NCBI GenBank assembly: GCA_963734435.1 | Contig: CAVTHA010000001.1 | Location: 1 to 64,000, forward strand | Length of the DNA stretch: 64,000 bases | Source of the DNA: Bog-756 sp963734435 | GTDB lineage: Bacteria; Actinomycetota; Acidimicrobiia; Acidimicrobiales; RAAP-2 | Direction: 5' to 3' | In this document: positions 52,664 through 61,624 of the stretch, one piece after another | Position numbering within the stretch: position 1 is the stretch's first letter | Layout of the letters: the number at the start of each line of letters is the position of its first letter | Program-made: the position numbers and the translations under genes | Notes under the pieces: generated by a model | What the model was told of the DNA's origin: nothing | Databases searched by the model: none | Seen by the model: only the letters and a program-made list of their open reading frames with translations

Positions 52664-53324
52664 GACGAGGCGTACTCGGTAACGTCGGCCATACCCCGCC
52701 CTTCGAAGGCCAGGCGGCGCTCGGCACACTTGTTGCAGTGCCCGCAGTGACGGTCTCCGCGAGGCGCCATGCACGAGAACGTGAGGTCGAGTGCGAACGG
52801 CCGGCCCAGCTCGAGCACCTCGTGCTTGGCGCAGCCGGCGAAGGGGGTGAGCACCTCGAGCGGCCGACCCAGCGCCCGCGCCGCGAGGACTGCGAGAACT
52901 CGCCGAAGAACCGATCGTCGGCATCGGGGAACGGATTGGCCGCCAGGGTGCCGAGGGCGATGCTCGGGACCTGGTGGAGCGCGCACCAGACGCTCGCCTT
53001 GGCCAGAAGCAGCAGGTTGCGCCCGGGCAGGTAGACGGCGCTGTCAGGCGAGTCCTCGCCGGGAACGTCCCGGCCGGTCACGCTCCAGTGGGCGCCGTAC
53101 AAGTCGGCGACCGGCATGTCGAGCGAGACCAGGGGCTTGGCGTACCGGGACGGCAGGGAGGCGAGGAACCGCTCGAGGTGGTCGTGCTCCACGCCTTCCC
53201 AAGCCAGGCCGAACCGCACGTAGATGGGCGTGACCTCCCGCCCCTCGCTGACCAGCTGAGCAACCAGGACCGCGCTGTCGAGACCGCCGCTGGCCAGCAC
53301 GGCGACGGCGCCCTCCGTCGTCAC
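52660..53324 (-). CDS. queC: 7-cyano-7-deazaguanine synthase QueC (one frame slip)
   Basis: ATP-dependent conversion of CDG to preQ0. GTG 53324: GAVAVLASGGLDSAVLVAQL (PP-loop SGGxDS), TPIYVRFGLAWEGVEHDHLE, VYLPGRNLLLLAKASVWC, and IALGTLAANPFPDADDRFFG. A slip near 52898 then links to AVLAARALGRPLEVLTPFAG and the zinc Cys cluster DRHCGHCNKCAERRLAF. The total of about 221 residues is normal. It follows queD by 5 nt; queE and a GTP cyclohydrolase are not in the window. Confidence 0.92.
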
Positions 53325-53329
53325 GACGC

Positions 53330-53689
53330 CTACCCCCCGCCCCGGTAGGCGCAGCCCGAGTTGCACGTCTCACGCACGATCACCTGGGAGAGCTCGGGCA
53401 GGGCGGCGCTCAGCCGCTCCCAGATCCAGTGAGCCAGTATCTCGCTCGTGGGGTTCTCGAGACCGTCGACCTCGTTCAGGTAATGGTGGTCCAGCATTTC
53501 GAGCAGGGGCGCCATGGCGCAGCTGATGTCGTGGAAGTCGCGGACCCACCCGTCGGGCATGGTCACCGGGCCGGTGAGGTGCACCGAGACCTGGAACGAA
53601 TGGCCGTGCAGACGGGCGCACTTGTGGCCGGGCTCGACGTTCGGCAACCGATGGGCGGCCTCGAACGTGAACTCCTTGAAGATCTCCAC
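53330..53689 (-). CDS. queD: 6-carboxy-tetrahydropterin synthase QueD
   Basis: 119 residues from GTG 53689. FTFEAAHRLPNVEPGHKCAR has the first zinc His and the catalytic Cys, and LHGHSFQVSVHL gives the other two His ligands; VRDFHDISCAMAPLLEMLDH is the conserved strand with the catalytic Asp/His pair, and NPTSEILAHWIWERL the folate-type motif. It turns dihydroneopterin triphosphate into CPH4, feeding queE/queC. It lies 83 bp after rimI and 5 nt before queC. Confidence 0.92.
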   Translation of the reverse strand: MEIFKEFTFEAAHRLPNVEPGHKCARLHGHSFQVSVHLTGPVTMPDGWVRDFHDISCAMAPLLEMLDHHYLNEVDGLENPTSEILAHWIWERLSAALPELSQVIVRETCNSGCAYRGGG

Positions 53690-53772
53690 GTTTTCAGACC
53701 CTAGGGCGAGGTCGACGACCGGCGCTTGGCTCGAGAGCCCGGCATCGGTTCCCAGAGGACCAGCGCGCCGGA

Positions 53773-54330
53773 TCAGCGTCGCGCCGTGATGTCGAGCACA
53801 TCGAGCAGGGACGCCTCGATGGCGGCCAGGCGCTCGGCGTAGGGCTCCGAGTCGATGTCCCGGGCCCACATCACGATGGCGTCCTCGCCGGTCACCGGGT
53901 AGTAGTTGCGGCGCACCCCCACCGGGGCCAGGCCGAACCGGCGGTAGAGGGCGATCGCCGGTTCGTTGCCGACCCGGACCTCGAGGGTGAGGTGGCGCAC
54001 CCCGCGCCCCAGCCCGGTGCGAACCAGGTCGGAGAGAATGGCGGCGCCGAGCCCGCGACCTTGCCAGGCCGGGTCGACCGCGATGTTGTTCACATGCGAC
54101 TCGTCGTCGACGAACATCTGCCCGGCGAACCCCACGATGGTCCGGCCGATCCAGGCGGCCCGGTAGGCCCTGGTTCTCCGTTGGGCCAGCTCCTCCACGA
54201 ACAACCGGTGCGGCCAGGGTTGGGGGAAGACGGCCTCTTCGATCCGAAGCACGCCCCGAAGATCCCTGGTGCGCATGGGCGCGATGACCACCGGCACCGG
54301 CGACGGCTGTCGCTCCTCCACCGCCCTCAT
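53773..54330 (-). CDS. rimI: Ribosomal protein alanine acetyltransferase-like GNAT
   Basis: 185 residues of GNAT fold. VVIAPMRTRDLRGVLRIEEA, FPQPWPHRLFVEEL (the PWS/T-type start of RimI), HVNNIAVDPAWQGRGLGAAI with the acetyl-CoA loop QGRGLG, VRHLTLEVRVGNEPAIALYR then RFGLAPVGVRRNYY, the RimI signature (EVRxxNxxAxxLYxxxGF). Encoded between tsaB and queD, as in many bacteria where rimI is tied to tsaB. It acetylates the N terminus of S18 or other proteins. The C-terminal extension of about 25 residues is extra. Confidence 0.88.
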   Translation of the reverse strand: MRAVEERQPSPVPVVIAPMRTRDLRGVLRIEEAVFPQPWPHRLFVEELAQRRTRAYRAAWIGRTIVGFAGQMFVDDESHVNNIAVDPAWQGRGLGAAILSDLVRTGLGRGVRHLTLEVRVGNEPAIALYRRFGLAPVGVRRNYYPVTGEDAIVMWARDIDSEPYAERLAAIEASLLDVLDITARR

Positions 54331-54352
54331 GGGGGGCCTAAACCGACTGCCG

Positions 54353-55144
54353 TCATCGGGCCGAGTCCTCAGGTACGCCCCCGACCGAGGACGCCCGAAC
54401 CGGTGGGAGTCGCTGCTCCCAATTGATGCGGGCGTCCGCCGGCCGTCGATAGTCGGGCACCAGGTCGGCCGGGGCCGACGGGGTCGCGCCACCGGCCAGA
54501 CGCCGTCGGGCCAGATGGGCCTGGGCGAGGGGGGGAGGGGCGGACAGCTCGTCGGCCAACCCCAGGTCGAGCGAAGCGTGGATGGACAATTGCTCCCGGT
54601 AGCGCACGGCGCCGTCGCCCACCACGGTCACCCGGTCCTTGTCCGTCGCCAGACCCACCAGCCAGTCCTCCAGCGCGACCGGGGCCATGGGCTCGAGGCG
54701 GTCGTGGCGGACGGTGGCGGGGTCCGACACGTCCGCTTCGGCGCCGAAGTGGTACGCGGCGGCGAACACCTCGCCGCGGCGGGCGTCCACCACGGCCGCC
54801 ACCGGCCCGGTCGGTCGGGCACCGAGCCGCTCCCATGCCGCCGCGGCCAGGATGTCGAGGCTGCCGACCCCGAGCACGTCGAGGCCGAGCGCCTGGGCCA
54901 GCGCCTTGGCCGTCGCCACTCCGACCCGGAGGCCGGTGAACAGTCCGGGGCCGATGTCGACGGCGACCTGGTCTATGTCGGTGACCGCACAGCCGGCCAG
55001 GGCACACGCCTCCTCGATGGCGGGGGCGAGGTGCTCGGCGTGGGCTCTGCCGCCGACACGGGTGCGCTCCACCTCGCCATCGCCGTCGCGCAGCACGGCG
55101 ACTCCCACGGTGTCGGTGGCCGACTCGATGGCCAGCAGGATCAC
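54353..55144 (-). CDS. tsaB: tRNA threonylcarbamoyladenosine biosynthesis protein TsaB
   Basis: 263 residues, TsaD paralogue that stabilises the TsaBDE complex. ILLAIESATDTVGVAVLRDG is the actin-like start, then VGGRAHAEHLAPAIEEAC and VDIGPGLFTGLRVGVATAKA (the GPGxFTGxRxG motif of TsaB), ALGLDVLGVGSLDILAAAAW and VVDARRGEVFAAAYHF. GTG 55144 overlaps the tsaE stop by 4 nt. Like most TsaB it lacks the metal-binding HxxxH of TsaD. Confidence 0.92.
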   Translation of the reverse strand: MILLAIESATDTVGVAVLRDGDGEVERTRVGGRAHAEHLAPAIEEACALAGCAVTDIDQVAVDIGPGLFTGLRVGVATAKALAQALGLDVLGVGSLDILAAAAWERLGARPTGPVAAVVDARRGEVFAAAYHFGAEADVSDPATVRHDRLEPMAPVALEDWLVGLATDKDRVTVVGDGAVRYREQLSIHASLDLGLADELSAPPPLAQAHLARRRLAGGATPSAPADLVPDYRRPADARINWEQRLPPVRASSVGGVPEDSAR

Positions 55145-55653
55145 CGATCCCACCGCCAGCTGGCCAGGTCGCGCTGGAGCGCAGCCCACCGCTCGGACCA
55201 CGACTCGGCCCAGCCCACCGTGATCCGACGATGATCGTCGCCGTCGGGATCGGGCTCCAGTCGCACCGTCAGCCCTCCCTTCCCCAGAACGGGCTCGGCC
55301 ACATCGCCCCATTCCACCAGGGCCACACCGGTGTCCCCGACCAGCTCACCGAGCCCGAGGTCGACGACCTCCCGGAGGTGGTCGAGCCGGTAGACATCGG
55401 CGTGGATGAAGGCGGTGACCGGCCGGCGGTCAACCGGGTATTGGCGGACCAGGGTGAAGGTGGGGCTGGTGATGGCCTCGGTGACTCCGAGGCCGGCGCC
55501 GAATCCCTGGGCGAAGGTCGTCTTCCCGGCTCCCAGCCCGCCCGACAGCAACAGCACGTCGCCGGGCCGGCACAGTACGGCGAGCGCGGCAGCCGCCGCC
55601 CTGGTCTCCGCGGCGCAGGTAGAGCGCATGACCAACGGGCCAGGCCCCGTCAC
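55141..55653 (-). CDS. tsaE: tRNA threonylcarbamoyladenosine biosynthesis ATPase TsaE
   Basis: 170-residue P-loop ATPase that drives turnover of the t6A complex. Walker A is LLLSGGLGAGKTTFAQGFGA, then ITSPTFTLVRQY, FIHADVYRLDHLREVVDLGL with the Walker B-like Asp, and VALVEWGDVAEPVLGK, all typical. GTG 55653 overlaps the udg stop (GTGA). The family is about 150 residues; the N-terminal 8 residues here may be extra, and MRSTC is an alternative start. Confidence 0.92.
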   Translation of the reverse strand: MTGPGPLVMRSTCAAETRAAAAALAVLCRPGDVLLLSGGLGAGKTTFAQGFGAGLGVTEAITSPTFTLVRQYPVDRRPVTAFIHADVYRLDHLREVVDLGLGELVGDTGVALVEWGDVAEPVLGKGGLTVRLEPDPDGDDHRRITVGWAESWSERWAALQRDLASWRWDR

Positions 55654-56219
55654 CTACTCCAGCCCAGCAGTTGCTTGGCCCGGACCAGGTCGGCCCGCAT
55701 CTCGGCCACGACCACACCCCCGGATCGCAGGGCGGCCGCCGGGTGGTAGGTGGGGACGAGCTGCCATGACCCCATGGGATAGGACTGTCCCCGCAGCCGG
55801 GTGATGCCCACGTCGGTCTCGAGGAGGAGCTTGGTGGCGAAGTTGCCGAGGGTGACCACCACCCGGGGGCCGATGAGGTCCAACTGGGAGCTCAGATAGG
55901 GCCGGCAGGCGGCGATCTCGTCGGGCTTCGGATCACGGTTGTCGGGGGGCCGGCACTTGACCACGTTGGCGATGTACACCGTGCTCCGGTCGATACCGAG
56001 CTCCTCGAGGAGCAGCCGGTCGAGCAGCTTGCCGGACCGGCCGACGAACGGCTCTCCCTGCAGGTCCTCGTCGCGACCCGGGGCCTCGCCCACGAACATC
56101 AGGTCGGCGTCGGGGTTCCCGGTGCCGAACACCACTTGGGTGCGGCCGGCGGCCAGGGCACACCGGGTGCAGCCGGCGGCTTCCCGGGCGAGCTCGGCCA
56201 GTTCGGTCCCCGGCGCCAC
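55650..56219 (-). CDS. udg: Uracil-DNA glycosylase, family 4 ([4Fe-4S])
   Basis: 189 residues. Removes uracil from DNA in base excision repair. Cys pairs CTRCALAAGRTQVVFGTGNP and VVKCRPPDNRDPKPDEIAAC supply the cluster ligands; the active GEAPGRDEDLQGEPFVGRSG and the C-terminal VPTYHPAAALR (motif with His) are family 4 hallmarks. GTG 56219. It is the first of four overlapping genes udg-tsaE-tsaB-rimI. Confidence 0.93.
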   Translation of the reverse strand: MAPGTELAELAREAAGCTRCALAAGRTQVVFGTGNPDADLMFVGEAPGRDEDLQGEPFVGRSGKLLDRLLLEELGIDRSTVYIANVVKCRPPDNRDPKPDEIAACRPYLSSQLDLIGPRVVVTLGNFATKLLLETDVGITRLRGQSYPMGSWQLVPTYHPAAALRSGGVVVAEMRADLVRAKQLLGWSR

Positions 56220-56396
56220 CGCCGCAATCTAGTACCGCCCGATTCGACGGTTGCCCCGCGGCATGTCCGGCAGTCGGGCACTTCGACCATCGAGCAACGG
56301 CCATGGGGCACCCGGCACCATCCCGGCGGGACGCTGAGCGATGACGGCACCGTCCACATCCGGTAGATGCGGACCGGAGGCCCGGTCGGCCGCCAG

Positions 56397-56427
56397 GAAG
56401 ACTCGGCCGGCCGACACGGGAGTCTTC
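56397..56427 (-). terminator. Hairpin at the alr stop
   Basis: GAAGACTC and GAGTCTTC form an 8-bp stem with a GC-palindromic loop (CGGCCGGCCG). It begins at the alr TGA on the minus strand, so it probably terminates the glm-alr transcript and separates it from udg, 206 bp on. Confidence 0.5.
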
Positions 56428-57616
56428 AGGTGCCGGCCGAGCCCGGACGGCGACGGTCGACCGTCACTCGTGGCACCCGGGGACCGATCCCGCACAGCAC
56501 CTCGTAGCTGATGGTCCCGAGCAGAGCGGCCCATTCGTCGGCGGTGATCTCCTCCTCGCCCTGTCTCCCGAGCAGGACCACCTCGTCGCCCACCCCCACC
56601 CCCGAGGATCCGGCCGCGCCGCAGTCCACCATGATCTGGTCCATGGTCACCGTCCCGGCCAACGGCCGCCGGGCCCCACGGATCAAGACCGTGCCCCCCT
56701 GGTCGAAGAGGCGGCGCGGCACTCCGTCGGCGTACCCGATCGGGACGACGGCCACCGTCGACCGCTCCGACAGCGGGCGGCACCGGCCATAGGAGGGGCG
56801 TTCCCCCGCCTCGAGATCGCGCACCAGGGTGACTTGGCTGCGCAGGGAGAGCACCGGTTTGAGCCGCCCGCCGCCGGTGGCGGCCGACAGCTGCTCCGCC
56901 AGGGCGGGTGTGGGGGCCACGCCATAGATGGCGATGCCACACCGGACCAGGTCGCGGCGGGCGGAGGGCCAGGCGATGGCGCCGGCCGAGTTGGCGGCGT
57001 GAGTGACGGGCGGGCGGTGGCCGGCGCCGGCCAGTTCGGTGAGGATCTCGTCGAAGCGTTCGAGTTGCCACCGGGTGAACTCGGTGTCGGCAGGGTCGGT
57101 GCCCTCCGCCACGGCCAGATGGGTCCAGACGGCACCGAGGGACAGGTACGGATCGGCTCGGACCAGGTCGGCCAGCGCCACCGCGTCGGCCGGATCGGCA
57201 CCCACCCGGTGCATGCCGGTGTCGATCTTGAGATGGACCGTCAGAGGCGCAGACCCACGGTCCGCCACCGTCTTGGCCAGAGCCCCGATGCACTCGGCGG
57301 TGTAGACGGTCGGGACGAGCCGGCGGGCCACCGCTTCGGCCATCGCCTCCTCGGGCGGTTCGGACAGCAGGAGGACGGGGGCCTCGACGCCGGCCTGGCG
57401 GAGGGTCACCCCCTCCTCTACCAGCGCCACGGCCAGCCAGGAGGCTCCGCCTTCCAAGGCGGCGCGGGCCACGGCCAGTTCGCCGTGGCCATATCCGTCG
57501 GCTTTGACCACGGCGCAGAGCGCCGCCGGGTCGGCCACTCGGCCGAGCAGCGACGTGTTGTGGCGTACCGCATCGAGGTCGATCTCGGCCCAGGCCGGCC
57601 GCCAGCCCTCACCCAC
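56426..57616 (-). CDS. alr: Alanine racemase
   Basis: 396 residues, PLP fold III enzyme making D-alanine for peptidoglycan. WAEIDLDAVRHNTSLL, the PLP Lys in CAVVKADGYGHG, LTVHLKIDTGMHRVGADPAD, HAANSAGAIAWP, VRCGIAIYGVAP, catalytic Tyr region SYGRCRPLSERSTVAVVPIG then YADGVPRRLFDQGG, and VTMDQIMVDCG. It overlaps the nnr stop by 8 nt, the usual actinobacterial nnr-alr pair. The Tyr normally in RxSYGR is present. Confidence 0.95.
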   Translation of the reverse strand: MGEGWRPAWAEIDLDAVRHNTSLLGRVADPAALCAVVKADGYGHGELAVARAALEGGASWLAVALVEEGVTLRQAGVEAPVLLLSEPPEEAMAEAVARRLVPTVYTAECIGALAKTVADRGSAPLTVHLKIDTGMHRVGADPADAVALADLVRADPYLSLGAVWTHLAVAEGTDPADTEFTRWQLERFDEILTELAGAGHRPPVTHAANSAGAIAWPSARRDLVRCGIAIYGVAPTPALAEQLSAATGGGRLKPVLSLRSQVTLVRDLEAGERPSYGRCRPLSERSTVAVVPIGYADGVPRRLFDQGGTVLIRGARRPLAGTVTMDQIMVDCGAAGSSGVGVGDEVVLLGRQGEEEITADEWAALLGTISYEVLCGIGPRVPRVTVDRRRPGSAGT

Positions 57617-59038
57617 GGCGGGGGTCGGCGCACCCTAGGGGCGGATCGGTGCGGTGTGGGAGTGGGGCGGTGTCGGCGCGGCGATCGGAGAGCACGGCGG
57701 AGACCAGCTCGGGCAAGTCGCCGGCCATCAAGCCCTCCTCCGGTCCCCGTCCCCCGGCCCGACCGTGCACGTGGGCAGCCAGGGCGGCCGCCTCGAGGGG
57801 CCTCACCCCTCTGGCGATGAACGCGGCGATGACCCCCGACAGGACGTCGCCGGTGCCGGCGGTGGCCAGCTTGGCACTGCCGCTCGTCCCGACCAGGACC
57901 CGGCCACCCGGGTCGGCCACGGTCGTGGTCGACCCCTTGAGCAGCGCCACCGCACCCGAGGCGGTAGCCAGCCGGCGAGCCGCATCGACCCGGTCGGGTC
58001 CCGGGCTCTGCCCCGCCAGACGCCGGTACTCGCCGTCGTGCGGGGTGAGGACGATGTCCGCCGACGGGCCTGCTCGGCGCGGCAGGACATCCTCCAGGCG
58101 GCCGAGGGCGAAGAGGCCGTCAGCGTCGACCACCACCGGCACCGGCGAGTCGTGCACCATGCGCCACACCTCGGCCGCCGTCGACTGATCGCGGCCGAGC
58201 CCCGGGCCGACCACCACCACCGCGCAGCGCGAGGCGACGTCCAGCGCCTCGGCGGACCAGCCCGTCGCCGGGAGGTCGACGGAGACTGCCTCGGAGGTCG
58301 GAGCTCCGGCCAACCCGGCACCGGGCACGCCCAGTCGCACCATGCCGGCGCCCGATCGGTAGGCGGCGCGGGCACAGAGCGAAGCAGCCCCGACCATGCC
58401 CGGTGATCCCGCCACCACCAGCACGGCGGCTGACCACTTGTTGTCGTCGCGGGGACGAGGAGCGAGCAACCCCGTGACGTCGGCGTCCTCCATCACCGAG
58501 ATGGCGCTGGAGCCGGGTGGCAGCCCGATGTCGGCCACGGTGACCCGCCCGGCCAGGCGTGCGCCGTCGCCCTGGAGAAGGCCGGGCTTGAGGGCCACGA
58601 ACGTCACCGTGCGTTCAGCGGCCAATGGTGAGCCGGCCGCCCGGCCGGTGTCACCCTGGACCCCCGAGGGGATGTCGACGGCCAGGACCCGGGTTCCGGG
58701 CTCGGTCTCGGGGGCGGCGTACTCGCCGTGGAACCCGGTGCCGTAGGCGGCGTCGACCACCAGATCGGCCGGGCCCAGGGACGCGGCGGTTCCCGCGCCG
58801 ACGATCTGCACCCGTGCTCCCCGGCGCTCCAGGATCTGTCCCGCCACCCGCCCGTCGGCGCCGTTGTTACCCCGTCCGGCGATGACCACCACCCGACGGC
58901 CGTAGCCGCCCCCGAGCATCTGGAGCGCGTTCACCGCCACCGCGGTTCCGCCCGGCCGACCAGCACGTCGAGGGGGGTGGTGGCGGCGGCCCGGGCATCC
59001 ACGGCGTTCATCTCGGCCACGGTGAGAACCGCTCGCAC
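57609..59038 (-). CDS. nnr: Bifunctional NAD(P)H-hydrate epimerase/dehydratase (one frame slip)
   Basis: Repairs hydrated NAD(P)H. From GTG 59038: VRAVLTVAEMNAVDARAAAT then PLDVLVGRAG; a one-base slip near 58950 reaches AVAVNALQMLGGGYGRRVVV. The epimerase (YjeF N) domain shows IAGRGNNGADGRVAG, LVVDAAYGTGFHGEY and LAVDIPSGVQGDTGRAAG; the C-terminal dehydratase (carbohydrate-kinase-like) shows VVAGSPGMVGAASLCARAAY, VVVGPGLGRDQST, DIVLTPHDGEYRRLAG and the catalytic Asp in SAKLATAGTGDVLSGVIAAF. The total of about 476 residues is typical. The start lies 10 nt after the acpS stop. Confidence 0.93.
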
Positions 59039-59048
59039 CGCGGCCCCG

Positions 59049-59588
59049 CTAGGCCCCGGCCGGGCGCCGGGAGGCCGACGTTGCCGGGGGCGAGGAGCCG
59101 GTACCGCGTCCTCCGCCTCCGACGGCGACCACCATGGCCATGGCCACCCGATCGGTGTGGGTGAGCGAAAGGTGCCAGCGCATCACACCGGCCCGGCGGG
59201 CCAGCGTTCCCGCCGTCCCGTGGAGGACGAGTGCCGGCGGGTCCAGGTCGGCCCGGACCACCTCCACCTCAACGAAGGGGAAGGCGCCGAGGCCCACGCC
59301 GAGCGCCTTCATGGCGGCCTCCTTGGCGGCGAAGCGGGTGGACAACCGTGGCACCGGGTCCCGTGCCCGTCGGGCGTAGGCCAGCTCTCCGGGGGTGAAG
59401 AGCCGGTCGGCCAGGCGGGATCGCCGCCCGAGCACCTGCCGGAACCGGTCCAGGTCGACGGCGTCGACACCCACGCCGGCCACCTCCAGGCCGGCTGCGG
59501 CCGCCTCCAGCGCCCCTCCGGCGGTGAGGTCCCGCACGACCGGCTGCCCGAGCTCCCGCAGGGAAGCGGTGCCGTCGACGGCGTTCAC
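59049..59588 (-). CDS. acpS: Holo-[acyl-carrier-protein] synthase, N-terminally extended
   Basis: 179 residues; transfers 4'-phosphopantetheine from CoA to ACP. The core AcpS is VAGVGVDAVDLDRFRQVL (Asp for Mg), LFTPGELAYARRARDPVPRL, STRFAAKEAAMKALG (Glu and Lys of WxxKEA-type) and WHLSLTHTDRVAMAMVVAVG. Before it are about 36 extra residues and after it about 22 Gly/Ser-rich ones. GTG 59588 overlaps the glmS stop (GTGA). A later GTG (V of VAGVGVD) would give a usual-length protein, but the overlap favours the longer. Confidence 0.88.
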   Translation of the reverse strand: MNAVDGTASLRELGQPVVRDLTAGGALEAAAAGLEVAGVGVDAVDLDRFRQVLGRRSRLADRLFTPGELAYARRARDPVPRLSTRFAAKEAAMKALGVGLGAFPFVEVEVVRADLDPPALVLHGTAGTLARRAGVMRWHLSLTHTDRVAMAMVVAVGGGGRGTGSSPPATSASRRPAGA

Positions 59589-61522
59589 TCGACGGTGACC
59601 ACCTTGGCCAGGTTGCGCGGTCGATCGACGTCGTGCCCGTGGAGCCGAGCCAGGTGATAGGCGAACAATTGCAGCGGGACCACGTCGACGACCGGGGAGA
59701 ACAGGTGCTCCGCCTCGGGCACCCACAGGACGGCGTCCGCCTGGCGGGCGGTCTCATCGTCCCCGTCGTTGGCCACCAGCACCACGGTGGCGCCCCGGCT
59801 CTTGACCTCGGCCACGTTGGCCATCATCTTCTCCCACACCGGGATACGGGTGACCACGGCGATGACCACAGTCCCCGGCTCGACCAGGGCGATGGGACCG
59901 TGCTTCAGCTCGCCCCCGGGGAATCCTTCGGCCCGGAGGTAGGAGATCTCCTTGAGCTTGAGCGCTCCCTCGAGGGCCACCGGGTAACCCACGTGACGGC
60001 CGATGAAGATGAACGACGGCGAATCGCGGTACCGCTGGGCCACGGCCTCGACCTCGTCGGAGCGTTCGAGGACGAGGGCCACCTTGCCCGGTAGCGCCCC
60101 GATCCCCCCGAGGACGTCTCGGGCATCGGTGGGCGAGAGCGTGCCGCGCGCCTGGGCCAGGTAGAGGGCCAGGATCTGGAGGGCGGTGATCTGGGCCAGA
60201 TGGGTCTTGGTGGACGCCACCCCCACCTCGGGACCGGCCCGGGTGTAGAGCACGGCATCGGACTCACGGGCCATGGAGGAGTCGACCACGTTGGAGATGA
60301 CCAGCACCTTCGCCCCGAGCCGGCGGGCCTCGCGGATGGCCTGGAAGGTGTCGACCGTCTCGCCGGACTGGCTGACCCCGATGACCAGGGTGCGCGAGTC
60401 GAGCACCGGGTCCCGATAGCGGAACTCACTGGAGATGTCGATCTCGACCGGTACCCGGGCCCAGTGCTCGATGGCGTACTTGGCCATGAGCCCGGCGTGG
60501 TAGCTGCTCCCGCAGGCCACGATGAACACCTTGTCGATCGACCGGAACTCGTCGTTGGTGAGATGCACCTCGTCGAGCGCCAGGGTCCCGTCCGGAAGCA
60601 CGCGGTCGAGGAGCGTGTCCGCCACCGCTCTCGGCTGCTCGTGCATCTCCTTGCTCATGTAGTCGTCGTAGCCGTCCTTCCGGGCCGCTTCGAGATCCCA
60701 GTCCACGTGCAGACGGGCCGGTCGGACGGGGCGGCCGTCCCGGCCGACCACCCGGACCGATCCCGGCCGCAGCTCGGCGATCTGGTCGTCCTCCAGCACG
60801 AAGAAGTCGCGGGTGAGGCCGAGGATGGCCGGCACGTCGGAGGCCAGGAAGGCCTCGGTGTCGCTGACGCCCATCAACAACGGTGAGATGCGCCGGGCGG
60901 CCACGATCAGATCCGGCTCGTCGGCGTGGACCAATGCCAGCGAGAAGGCGCCCCTGACGGCGTCGAGGGCGGTGCGCACCGCGGTGGCCAGACCGGCGGC
61001 GGGGTCGTCGATGAGCGCTTGCTCGACCAGGTGGGCCAGCACCTCGGTGTCGGTCTCCGAGTCGAGCCGGTGGCCGGCGGCGATGAGCTGGTCGGCCAAC
61101 TCCACGTGGTTCTCGATGATCCCGTTGTGGATGAGGGCCAACCGCCCCGAGCAGTCGACGTGGGGGTGGGCGTTCTCCTCCGACGGGCGTCCGTGCGTGG
61201 CCCACCGGGTGTGGCCGATGCCGGCGGTGGCCCCGGCCGGCGCACTCTCGGCCCGCTTGGCCAGGTGGTCGAGCGACCGGGTCCCGTGGGCGGCGCGGGC
61301 CCGCCACAGCCAGCCACCGGGCGCCCCGACCAGCGCCAGCCCAGCCGAGTCGTAGCCCCGGTACTCGAGGCGGGCCAGCCCCTCGAGCAGCACATCGAGG
61401 ACCCGGTCATTCCCGGACCGGTTCCTGTCGTCTCCACCCACCGCGTCACCCCGGTCCAGGCCAGGACCGGGCCCCGAGTCCGCGGCCCCAGGGCGCGTGG
61501 TGATGCCGATGATGCCGCACAT
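59585..61522 (-). CDS. glmS: Glutamine-fructose-6-phosphate aminotransferase (isomerising)
   Basis: 645 residues. Makes glucosamine-6-P for the cell wall. MCGIIGI gives the N-terminal nucleophile Cys2. An insertion of about 25 residues (Gly/Asp/Arg-rich, 61400-61480) precedes the conserved LLEGLARLEYRGYDSAGLAL. GIGHTRWATHGRPSEENAHP and LIHNGIIENHVEL complete the glutaminase; the SIS isomerase shows VFIVACGSSYHAGLMAKYAI, SSEFRYRDPV, VIGVSQSGETVDT and the end DRPRNLAKVVTVE. The insertion is unusual. Start ATG 61522. Confidence 0.96.
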   Translation of the reverse strand: MCGIIGITTRPGAADSGPGPGLDRGDAVGGDDRNRSGNDRVLDVLLEGLARLEYRGYDSAGLALVGAPGGWLWRARAAHGTRSLDHLAKRAESAPAGATAGIGHTRWATHGRPSEENAHPHVDCSGRLALIHNGIIENHVELADQLIAAGHRLDSETDTEVLAHLVEQALIDDPAAGLATAVRTALDAVRGAFSLALVHADEPDLIVAARRISPLLMGVSDTEAFLASDVPAILGLTRDFFVLEDDQIAELRPGSVRVVGRDGRPVRPARLHVDWDLEAARKDGYDDYMSKEMHEQPRAVADTLLDRVLPDGTLALDEVHLTNDEFRSIDKVFIVACGSSYHAGLMAKYAIEHWARVPVEIDISSEFRYRDPVLDSRTLVIGVSQSGETVDTFQAIREARRLGAKVLVISNVVDSSMARESDAVLYTRAGPEVGVASTKTHLAQITALQILALYLAQARGTLSPTDARDVLGGIGALPGKVALVLERSDEVEAVAQRYRDSPSFIFIGRHVGYPVALEGALKLKEISYLRAEGFPGGELKHGPIALVEPGTVVIAVVTRIPVWEKMMANVAEVKSRGATVVLVANDGDDETARQADAVLWVPEAEHLFSPVVDVVPLQLFAYHLARLHGHDVDRPRNLAKVVTVE

Positions 61523-61624
61523 ACCCCGCGAGGCTACTGGCCCGGCCCTGGGCGGAGGCTTACCGGCGCCGGAAGGGGCCGAGCCAGGACGCCGACGATG
61601 GTCGCACGCTGCCCGTACGGTGCG

